Positions 57,060 to 64,000 of a stretch of 64,000 bases of DNA are shown here, one piece after another; the first letter of the stretch is position 1, and every line of letters begins with the position of its first letter. The DNA comes from Schlegelella_A sp965246805 (lineage in GTDB: Bacteria > Pseudomonadota > Gammaproteobacteria > Burkholderiales > Burkholderiaceae_C). The translations under genes and the position numbers were made by a program. The stretch lies in the NCBI GenBank assembly GCA_965246805.1, contig CBDFFO010000006.1, positions 434,001-498,000 of the forward strand. The letters are read 5' to 3'. The notes beneath the pieces are model-generated. The model was not told where the DNA came from. It saw only the letters and a program-made list of their open reading frames with translations, and searched no databases.

Positions 57060-57980
57060 ATGCTCACCTTCCAGCAAATCATTCTGCGCCTGCAAGCCTA
57101 TTGGGCCGGGCATGGATGCGCGTTGCTGCAACCGTACGACATGGAGGTCGGCGCCGGCACGAGCCACACCGCGACCTTCCTGCGCGCACTCGGACCCGAG
57201 CCTTGGAAGGCCGCCTACGTGCAGCCGAGTCGTCGACCGAAGGACGGCCGCTACGGCGACAACCCCAATCGCCTGCAGCACTACTACCAATACCAGGTGC
57301 TGCTGAAGCCCGCGTCGGCGAACATCCTCGACCTCTACCTCGGCTCGCTCGAGATGCTCGGCTTCGACCTGAAGGCGAACGACGTGCGCTTCGTCGAAGA
57401 CGACTGGGAGAACCCGACGCTCGGCGCCTGGGGCCTCGGCTGGGAGGTGTGGCTCAATGGCATGGAGGTGACGCAGTTCACCTACTTCCAGCAGGTCGGC
57501 GGCATCGATTGCAAGCCGATCAGCGGCGAGATCACGTACGGGCTCGAGCGACTCGCGATGTATCTGCAAGGGGTCGACAACGTCTACAAGCTGACGTGGA
57601 CCGAGGGCCTACTCTACGGCGATGTGTACCACCAGAACGAGGTCGAGCAGAGCACGTACAACTTCGATCACAGCGATGTCGCGTTCCTGCTGTCGGCCTT
57701 CGGTGCGCACGAGGCGCAGGCGAGGCACCTGGTCGACAGCGAGCTCGCGCTGCCCGCGTACGAACAGGTGCTGAAGGCGGCGCACAGCTTCAACCTGCTC
57801 GATGCGCGTGGTGCCATCAGCGTGACCGAGCGCGCGGCCTACATCGGGCGCATCCGCAACCTGTCGCGCGGCGTGGCACAGAGCTATCTGCAGAGCCGCG
57901 CGAAGCTCGACTTCCCTCTCGCGCCCAGGCGGTGGGCCGCCGATGCGCTCGCGTCGCTGCAGGCGAAGAAAGCGGCTTGA
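57060..57980 (+). CDS. glyQ: Glycyl-tRNA synthetase alpha subunit
   Basis: Catalytic subunit of the bacterial alpha2beta2 GlyRS. 306 residues from the ATG at 57060 (the frame continues upstream but without family sequence). Class II motif 2 region is within PSRRPKDGRYGDNPNRLQHYYQYQV; other blocks are FQQIILRLQAYWAGHGCALLQPYDMEVGAGT and NGMEVTQFTYFQQVGG and ITYGLERLAMYLQGV. Its stop overlaps the glyS start by one base. Confidence 0.97.
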   Translation: MLTFQQIILRLQAYWAGHGCALLQPYDMEVGAGTSHTATFLRALGPEPWKAAYVQPSRRPKDGRYGDNPNRLQHYYQYQVLLKPASANILDLYLGSLEMLGFDLKANDVRFVEDDWENPTLGAWGLGWEVWLNGMEVTQFTYFQQVGGIDCKPISGEITYGLERLAMYLQGVDNVYKLTWTEGLLYGDVYHQNEVEQSTYNFDHSDVAFLLSAFGAHEAQARHLVDSELALPAYEQVLKAAHSFNLLDARGAISVTERAAYIGRIRNLSRGVAQSYLQSRAKLDFPLAPRRWAADALASLQAKKAA

Positions 57981-60136
57981 TGACGATCGCGTCGCCCATG
58001 TCGCATGCGAAGCCGCTGCTGGTCGAATTGCTGGTCGAGGAACTGCCGCCGAAGTCGTTGAAGTCGTTCGGCACGGCGTTCGCGTCGAAATTGGTCGAGT
58101 CGTTGCGAGAGCAAGGCCTGCTCGCCGTCGCGATCGCCGGCGCTCCGGCGAGGGGCCTGCATGGCGTCACGTCGTTCGCCACGCCGCGCCGGTTGGGCGT
58201 GCTGGTGCCGAGCGTGCTGACGCAAGCGCCCGAACGGGCCGCTTCGCACAAGCTGATGCCGGCCAGCGTCGGCCTCGACGCCCAGGGGCAGCCGACAGCG
58301 GCGCTCGTGAAGAAGCTGGCATCGCTGGGCGCCGATGCGGCGCGCGCGGGTGACCTGCGCCGCGCCCTCGACGGCAAGGCCGAGATGCTGTTCTTCGACA
58401 CGACGGTACAGGGCACGACGCTCCCCTTCGGCCTCGAGATCGCGTTGCAGCGCGCGCTGGCGTTGCCAGTTTTGAAGAACATGCAATACCAGCTCGCCGA
58501 CGGCTGGACCAGCGTGAGCTTCGTGAGACCGGCGCATGGCCTTGTCGCGTTGCATGGCAGCGATGTCGTGAAGGTGTCCGCGCTCGGCCTCGCGGCGGGC
58601 CGCACCACGCTCGGCCACCGCTTCGAAGCGACCACCACGCCGGTGACCTTGCGCGACGCCGAGAGCTACGCGGAGCAGCTGCGCGACGACGGCGCCGTGA
58701 TCGCAAGCTTCGACGAACGCCGCGCCGAGATCGTGCGCCAGCTCGGGCACGCCGCCTCGGCGGCTGGCCTTACACCGATCGACGACGACGCCTTGCTCGA
58801 CGAAGTGACCGCGCTCGTCGAACGCCCGAACGTGCTCACGTGCCGCTTCGAGGCGGCCTTCCTCGCGGTGCCGCCGGAAGTGCTGATCCTGACGATGAAG
58901 GCGAACCAGAAGTACTTCCCGTTGCTCGATGCGAAAGGCGCGCTCACCGATCGCTTCCTCGTCGTCAGCAACGTCAGCCCGGCCGATGCGAGCCGCATCG
59001 TCGAAGGCAACGAACGCGTCGTGCGGCCGCGCCTGGCCGACGCGAAGTTCTTCTTCGATCAGGACCGCAGGGCGACGCTCGCATCGCGCGTGGGTGCGCT
59101 CGACCGGGTGGTTTATCACGCGCAGCTCGGCACGCAGGGTGCGCGCGTCGGCCGCATGCGGCAGATCGCGCGCTGGGTCGCCGAGCGCATCGGAGCCGAC
59201 GTGGCCGAGGCCGATCGCGCGGCCGAGCTCGCGAAGGCCGACCTGACGACGCAAATGGTCGGCGAATTTCCCGAACTGCAAGGCGTGATGGGCGGCTACT
59301 ACGCGACCCACGACGGCGAACCGGCCGCCGTCGCCCGCGCCATCGCCGGCCAGTACGTGAACCGGCGCGGCGACGAGGGCCGCGACGCTGCGGGTGCAGG
59401 CGATGACATCGGCGCCTCGCTGCTCCTCGCCGACCGCGTCGAGACGCTGGTCGGCATCTGGGGCGTGGGCCTGAAGCCGACCGGCGAGCGCGACCCGTAC
59501 GCGCTGCGCCGCCATGCGCTCACGTTGATCCACACGTTCGGGGGCCTGAAGACCCACGCGCTCTCGCTGCACGGGTTGCTGCAGTTCACGCTCGACACCT
59601 TCGGCGGCATCGCGCTGCAGGCCGATACGCTCGACGAAGTCGAGACCTTCGTCTACGAACGCGCGGCGAACCAGCTGGCAGCGAGCTTCGACGCGCGTGC
59701 GGTCGATGCCGTGATCGCGTTGCGGCCGCCGCTGCAGGAACTGGCGAAACGACTCGCCGCGGTGCGTGATTTTCAAAAGCTCGACGCCGCCACCGCGCTC
59801 GCCGCGGCCAATAAGCGCGTCGGCAACATCCTGCGCAAGTCGGTGCACGTGCCGGCTGCGGCGGTCAGCAACGAGTTGCTGAGCGAGCCCGCTGAGCACG
59901 CGTTGCATCGCGCGCTCCGCGACAGCGGCGTCAGGGCCGATGCCCATTTCGATGCCGGCGACTTCACCGCGTCGCTGACCCAGCTGGCGGCGCTGCGCGA
60001 ACCCGTCGACGCGTTCTTCGACACCGTGATGGTGAATGCCGACGACCCGGCGCTGCGCGCCAACCGACTCGCCTTGCTCGCCGCGCTGCAGTCCGCGATG
60101 AACCGCGTGGCCGACCTCTCGCGCCTGGCGGGCTGA
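57980..60136 (+). CDS. glyS: Glycyl-tRNA synthetase beta subunit
   Basis: tRNA-binding subunit of GlyRS, 718 residues against 689 in E. coli. Start at the ATG overlapping the glyQ stop; an internal ATG at 57998 fits the family start (MSHAKPLLVELLVEELPPK) equally well. Conserved segments include FATPRRLGVLV, AALVKKLASLG, LRDAESYAEQL, MKANQKYFPL, LADAKFFFDQDR and a C-terminal DALR-like domain with ANKRVGNILRK. Co-translated with the alpha subunit; gmhB follows after 50 bases. Confidence 0.96.
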   Translation: MTIASPMSHAKPLLVELLVEELPPKSLKSFGTAFASKLVESLREQGLLAVAIAGAPARGLHGVTSFATPRRLGVLVPSVLTQAPERAASHKLMPASVGLDAQGQPTAALVKKLASLGADAARAGDLRRALDGKAEMLFFDTTVQGTTLPFGLEIALQRALALPVLKNMQYQLADGWTSVSFVRPAHGLVALHGSDVVKVSALGLAAGRTTLGHRFEATTTPVTLRDAESYAEQLRDDGAVIASFDERRAEIVRQLGHAASAAGLTPIDDDALLDEVTALVERPNVLTCRFEAAFLAVPPEVLILTMKANQKYFPLLDAKGALTDRFLVVSNVSPADASRIVEGNERVVRPRLADAKFFFDQDRRATLASRVGALDRVVYHAQLGTQGARVGRMRQIARWVAERIGADVAEADRAAELAKADLTTQMVGEFPELQGVMGGYYATHDGEPAAVARAIAGQYVNRRGDEGRDAAGAGDDIGASLLLADRVETLVGIWGVGLKPTGERDPYALRRHALTLIHTFGGLKTHALSLHGLLQFTLDTFGGIALQADTLDEVETFVYERAANQLAASFDARAVDAVIALRPPLQELAKRLAAVRDFQKLDAATALAAANKRVGNILRKSVHVPAAAVSNELLSEPAEHALHRALRDSGVRADAHFDAGDFTASLTQLAALREPVDAFFDTVMVNADDPALRANRLALLAALQSAMNRVADLSRLAG

Positions 60137-60186
60137 GCGCCAGCCGCCGCCGAGTACGACCCGCCATGCATCGAACGGAGCCCGCC

Positions 60187-60794
<608 letters not shown>

Positions 60795-60795
<1 letters not shown>

Positions 60796-61577
60796 TGCCT
60801 GCCTTGAACGCCGTGCGCTCCGCGATCTTCGTGTTGTTCCTGACGGTGACCGTCGTGCCGTGGGCGACCGCGGTCGTCGTCGCCTCGATCTTCATGCGCG
60901 GCGATCGCATCTACTGGATGTGCGCGGGTTGGCTCCGGCTCGCCACCTGGGGCTCGAAGGCCATCTGCGGAGTGCACGCGCGCCTGCACGGCTTCGCCAA
61001 CGTGCCCGACGCGCCGGTGGTGCTGCTGCCCAAGCACCAGTCGGCGTGGGAGACGCTCGCGTTCCCGAGCCTGATGCCGCGGCCGCTCGCCTACGTGTTC
61101 AAGCGCGAGCTGCTCTACATCCCGTTCTTCGGATGGGCGATGGCGCGCATGGACATGATCCACATCGATCGTTCGAAGCGGTCGGAGGCGTGGAACCGTG
61201 TCGCCGAGCAGGGCCGGCTCTTCATGAGCCAGGGGCATTGCGTGATCATGTTCCCCGAGGGCACGCGCGCGCCGCGCGGCGGCAAAGGCGCGTACAAGAA
61301 TGGCGGCACGCGCCTGGCGGTCGAGACCGGCCGACCGGTGCTGCCGATCGCGGTGACCTCGGCGCGCTGCTGGCCGCGCAAGTCGTTCGTGCTTTCGCCG
61401 GGGGTCATCGACGTCTCGTTCGGCAAGCCGATCTCGTCGGAGGGACGGACGCCGGACGATCTGATGCGCGAAGTCGAAGCGTGGATCGAGGCCGAGATGC
61501 GCCGCCTCGATCCGCAGGCCTATGCCGGCGCCAAGCGAGCCGGCGCGCCGCGCGTGGCGCAGACCGCGCCCAAGTAA
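60795..61577 (+). CDS. plsC: 1-acyl-sn-glycerol-3-phosphate acyltransferase family protein (PlsC-like)
   Basis: Membrane-associated acyltransferase of 260 residues. The start ATG shares one base with the gmhB stop. N-terminal hydrophobic helix (7-33), then the catalytic block KHQSAWET (the usual Hx4D reads Hx4E here), IPFFGWAMARMDMIHIDR, FPEGTRAPRGGKGAYKNG and PVLPIAVTSARCWPR. The final 25 residues are basic/Ala-rich. Glu in place of Asp in the catalytic block is often seen in betaproteobacterial members. Likely acylates lysophosphatidic acid or a related lipid. Overlaps the next gene by one base. Confidence 0.91.
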
Positions 61578-62557
61578 TGGCAAGAAGGCCCGCGGCGGTC
61601 GATCCAGCGCAGGCGTCGCTGTTCGACGTCGCCGATGGCGCCAACGTGATCCACGCCGTGATCGACAGGATCGAGGCCGCCGCCGACCTCGATGCAGCGG
61701 CGCCGGAGATCGAGGCCAGCAGGGCCGAGCGTTCGAACCCGAGCGCGTCGGAAGCGCCCGCATCCCTCGACAGCGTGCTCGCACCCACGGTCTTCCTGCA
61801 CCCGCGAGCCGAACGCCGCATCGCACTCGGCGGCCACATCGTCGGCTACGCGTTGCGGCGTGCGAAGCGGCGCAGCATCGGCTTCATCGTCGGCAGCGAC
61901 GGCCTCGCGGTCAACGCGCCGAAGTGGGTCGGCGTGCGCGAGATCGAGCAGGCGCTGCAAGACAAGTCGGCCTGGATCATTCGCAAGCTCGCCGAGCAGC
62001 AGGAGCGCGTTCGCCGGCTCGAACAGACCCGCATCGACTGGCGCGACGGCGCCGGTTTTCCGTTCCTCGGCGAAACCGTGATCGTCGTGCTCGACCCGCG
62101 CGCCGGCGACGCGCCTGGTGCCGCGTTGCTCAACACCGACGCCAGGGCGCTGCCCGGCGTGCCGCGCCTCACGCTGCACATCGCCCTCGCTCACACCGCC
62201 ACCCCCGCGCAGATTCGCGACGCGGTGCAGAGCTGGCTGCAGCGCCAGGCTCGGCGCATTTTCGAAGAGCGCTGCGCCGAGTTCGCATCGAGGCTCGGCG
62301 TGCGCGTCAAGCGCCTGGCGTTGTCGTCGGCGCAAACGCGCTGGGGCAGCGCCAGCGCGAACGGCGACATCCGGCTGCACTGGCGTCTCGTGCATTTCGC
62401 GATGCCGACGATCGACTACGTCGTCGCCCACGAACTCGCGCACCTGCGCGAGATGAACCACAGCGCGAGATTCTGGGACGTGGTGCGCTCCGTGGTGCCC
62501 GATTACCAGCAGGTCAGGCGTACTTTGAAGAGCGACGCGTTGCCCGCGCTCGATTGA
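61577..62557 (+). CDS. YgjP-like zinc metallopeptidase (DUF45 / M48-like)
   Basis: Protein of 326 residues; the ATG overlaps the plsC stop by one base. Residues 1-75 are an Ala-rich extension; the YgjP-like domain runs from about 85 to the end with VGYALRRAKRRSIGFIV, KLALSSAQTRWGSASANGDIRLHWRLVHF in outline, and the zinc motif HELAHLREMNHSARFWDVV (HExxH with a third His in MNHS). The protease substrate is unknown. It closes the corC-to-plsC operon. Confidence 0.9.
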   Translation: MARRPAAVDPAQASLFDVADGANVIHAVIDRIEAAADLDAAAPEIEASRAERSNPSASEAPASLDSVLAPTVFLHPRAERRIALGGHIVGYALRRAKRRSIGFIVGSDGLAVNAPKWVGVREIEQALQDKSAWIIRKLAEQQERVRRLEQTRIDWRDGAGFPFLGETVIVVLDPRAGDAPGAALLNTDARALPGVPRLTLHIALAHTATPAQIRDAVQSWLQRQARRIFEERCAEFASRLGVRVKRLALSSAQTRWGSASANGDIRLHWRLVHFAMPTIDYVVAHELAHLREMNHSARFWDVVRSVVPDYQQVRRTLKSDALPALD

Positions 62558-62608
62558 GCGGAACGGGTTGGCGGTCCATCGAATCGGCGTCACCCGACAG
62601 CGTGGCCA

Positions 62609-62806
62609 GTGCACACTGATATCGAGGCGGCACGCGCACGGGCTCGCAACGAGCACACGACACTCAACGAGCAATTCCGCGGCTGGCTCGCCGACTATGC
62701 GCAGCCTCGCGAACGGCTTGATCGTTATGAGGCCGTCATGCGGGGCTTGAGGGGGCACTTGAAGGTGGGTGGCAAGCTCACCCGGGAATCCCGGAATGAG
62801 CGTTGA
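62609..62806 (+). CDS. Putative antitoxin (ribbon-helix-helix-like) of a VapBC-type pair
   Basis: Protein of 65 residues with a GTG start, located directly before a PIN-domain toxin and overlapping it by 11 bases. The segment EAARARARNEHTTLNEQFRGWLADY resembles the two helices of RHH antitoxins with the TTLNEQFRGWL turn; the N-terminal strand expected before it is very short, so the annotated start or the reading may be off. The C terminus is basic. The role is to neutralise the toxin and repress the promoter, by analogy. Confidence 0.68.
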   Translation: MHTDIEAARARARNEHTTLNEQFRGWLADYAQPRERLDRYEAVMRGLRGHLKVGGKLTRESRNER

Positions 62807-63218
62807 ATTCTTCCTTGACACCAACGTATTCGTTTACCAGCTCGACAGCACCGACTCGCGTAAACACAAGATAGCGGAGCAGATCGTTCGCGGCGCGCTC
62901 GCTCAACGCAACGCTTGCGTCAGTTGGCAAGTGGTTCAGGAGTGTCTGAACGTCATGCTGCGCAAGGCCAAGGTGGTTTTGCCGACCGAGGCGGCGCGCG
63001 CTTATCTCGATGTCGTGCTGTTGCCGCTGATGCAGGCGGCACCCGGTCCGGCGCTCTACCACCGTGCCTTGGATGTCCAAAGCCGTTGGCGATTCAGCTT
63101 CTACGATTCGCTGATCGTGGCCGGCGCGCTCACTGCCAGCTGCACCACGTTGCTGAGCGAAGACCTGCAGCACGGGCAGGACTTGGACGGCCTGCGGGTC
63201 GTCGACCCGTTCCGATAA
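62796..63218 (+). CDS. PIN-domain ribonuclease toxin (VapC family)
   Basis: Protein of 140 residues from the ATG at 62796 (an earlier ATG at 62769 lies inside the antitoxin gene). Acidic residues of the PIN site are present: Asp in FFLDTNVFVYQLD, Glu in VVQECLNVML, Asp in FSFYDSLIVAGAL, and Asp in LLSEDLQHGQDL. The family cleaves RNA, often tRNA or rRNA. With the antitoxin upstream it forms a short two-gene operon after the YgjP-like gene, unlike the neighbouring operon in function, so it may be an acquired unit. Confidence 0.88.
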   Translation: MSVEFFLDTNVFVYQLDSTDSRKHKIAEQIVRGALAQRNACVSWQVVQECLNVMLRKAKVVLPTEAARAYLDVVLLPLMQAAPGPALYHRALDVQSRWRFSFYDSLIVAGALTASCTTLLSEDLQHGQDLDGLRVVDPFR

Positions 63219-63257
63219 GCGGCCGCCGCCGTCGCGGCAACAAGCCCGCCGCGACTT

Positions 63258-64000
63258 CTACCGGGTCGTGAACCGGTACACCCCGTCGACGCATGCCCGC
63301 CGCAACTGCCCCGCCAGCCACAGCGCATTCAGATGCGCGATCGACTCGCCCATCGCGAAGGTCGTCTGGTGCACATCGAGTTTGCGCTTGAAGAGCAGCA
63401 TCAGCAGATCGGCCGCGCTTTGCGGCGCTTCGGCGCAGGCCTTCAGCACATCGCTGAAGCGCTCGGCGTGGTGTTGCGCGAGTTGGTCGATGCGCGTGTG
63501 CAGCCCCTTGAAGGGCAGGCCGTGCGAGGGCAGGACCAGCGTGCAGGCCGGCAACGTTCGCATCCGCGCGATCGAGGCGAGGTAGCGTGTCAGCGGATCG
63601 GCTTCGGGTTCGATGTCAATCACGCTCACGTTGGTCGAGATGCGCGGCAGCACCATGTCGCCGCTGATCAGGAGGTTCTTTTTCGCGCAGTAGAGCGCCA
63701 TGTGTTCCGGGGCGTGGCCGTGGCCGACGTGCAGGAACCAGTCGGCACGGTCGGCGCCCGATCCGATTGCGATCACGTCACCCTCGTGCAGGCGGCGGAA
63801 GCTGTCGGGCACGCAGGGCACGAGGTTCGAGTAATAGGTGGTGCGCTGCGCGATCTGTGATCTCGCGTCTTCGTCGACCAGGCCGTGGCTCGCCATGAAG
63901 GCCGCCGATTTCGGTCCGCCGAACCCGGCCGTCGACGCGATCGCGAGGCGCGCGGTCGTGTAGTCGGTGGCGCTGATCCACAAGCGAACGTCCCAGCGCT
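63258..64000 (-). CDS. Metallo-beta-lactamase-fold hydrolase, 5' end outside the window
   Basis: C-terminal about 247 residues of an MBL-fold hydrolase; the frame stays open to position 64000 (coding for RWDVRLWISATDYTTARL at the edge), so the zinc-binding HxHxDH part and the true start are not visible. Seen: WFLHVGHGHAPEHMALYCAKKNLLISGDMVL with GH and GD metal ligands, VIDIEPEADPLTRYLASIARM and LVLPSHGLPFKGL, then a winged-helix-like C terminus. Resembles LACTB2/BLH-type proteins. Substrate unknown. Confidence 0.9.
   Translation of the reverse strand, partial: RWDVRLWISATDYTTARLAIASTAGFGGPKSAAFMASHGLVDEDARSQIAQRTTYYSNLVPCVPDSFRRLHEGDVIAIGSGADRADWFLHVGHGHAPEHMALYCAKKNLLISGDMVLPRISTNVSVIDIEPEADPLTRYLASIARMRTLPACTLVLPSHGLPFKGLHTRIDQLAQHHAERFSDVLKACAEAPQSAADLLMLLFKRKLDVHQTTFAMGESIAHLNALWLAGQLRRACVDGVYRFTTR

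Overview
The window is a GC-rich bacterial chromosome segment densely packed with short-gap and overlapping genes. The rRNA operon, the class-specific gene set (phoH-ybeY, corC-lnt-glyQ-glyS-gmhB-plsC, dac-dat-ybeD-lipB-lipA, EIIA-HPr-EI, fused isobutyryl-CoA mutase) and the C-T-S-A type DksA point to a betaproteobacterium of the order Burkholderiales, probably of the Rubrivivax/Leptothrix/Piscinibacter neighbourhood; the genus cannot be fixed by reading alone. I see no prophage, insertion sequence, integron or CRISPR array. The content is mainly core metabolism and housekeeping, with some lineage-specific proteins.

Layout. 1-3.7 kb: branched-chain amino-acid type ABC transporter (binding protein, two permeases, one small unknown protein; no ATPase genes inside the window). 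3.7-5.9 kb: two-component system on the minus strand. 6-9.3 kb: fatty acid hydroxylase-like membrane protein, then ruvB and ruvA split by an oppositely oriented copper chaperone gene. 9.3-14.7 kb: phoH-ybeY, corA, hemB/hemJ back to back, and a VanZ-like membrane protein. 14.7-20.6 kb: ferredoxin, hydrolase, then dac (D,D-carboxypeptidase), dat (D-amino-acid aminotransferase), ybeD, a small HD alarmone-hydrolase-like gene, lipB and lipA. 20.7-25 kb: DUF4197 protein, a fully degenerate kinase/receiver protein, a class III CoA-transferase and a lipoprotein. 25-27.5 kb: soluble PTS proteins EIIA(Man)-HPr-EI without sugar permease. 27.7-33.3 kb: a complete rrn operon (16S, tRNA-Ile, tRNA-Ala, 23S, 5S) with promoter candidate, boxA elements, processing stems and terminator.

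33.3-40.8 kb: HDOD protein, AMP nucleosidase, D-amino-acid dehydrogenase, glycine-zipper lipoprotein, DUF72 protein and a Nudix/metallo-beta-lactamase fusion. 40.9-46.4 kb: fused isobutyryl-CoA mutase (icmF), PPK2 kinase, two small related lipoproteins and a DUF4864 protein. 46.5-48.1 kb: an unknown protein and type III pantothenate kinase. 48.1-54.1 kb, minus strand: COG0523 GTPase, DksA with a long basic tail, a STAS-domain protein, hslV, hslU. 54.3-62.6 kb, plus strand: corC-lnt-glyQ-glyS-gmhB-plsC-YgjP-like peptidase, mostly translationally coupled. 62.6-63.2 kb: a small VapBC-like toxin-antitoxin pair. The right edge cuts a metallo-beta-lactamase-fold gene.

Functional links: DacC-type carboxypeptidase, Dat and DadA together form a D-alanine release and oxidation route; LipB/LipA make the lipoyl cofactor; CorC/Lnt/GmhB/PlsC serve envelope biogenesis. 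The points most worth a second look are the kinase-like protein that has lost every catalytic residue, the DksA with one of four zinc cysteines plus a histone-H1-like tail next to a COG0523 metallochaperone GTPase, the small alarmone-hydrolase-like gene coupled to lipB, the Nudix-MBL fusion and the STAS protein next to hslVU. No clearly new multi-gene system was found.
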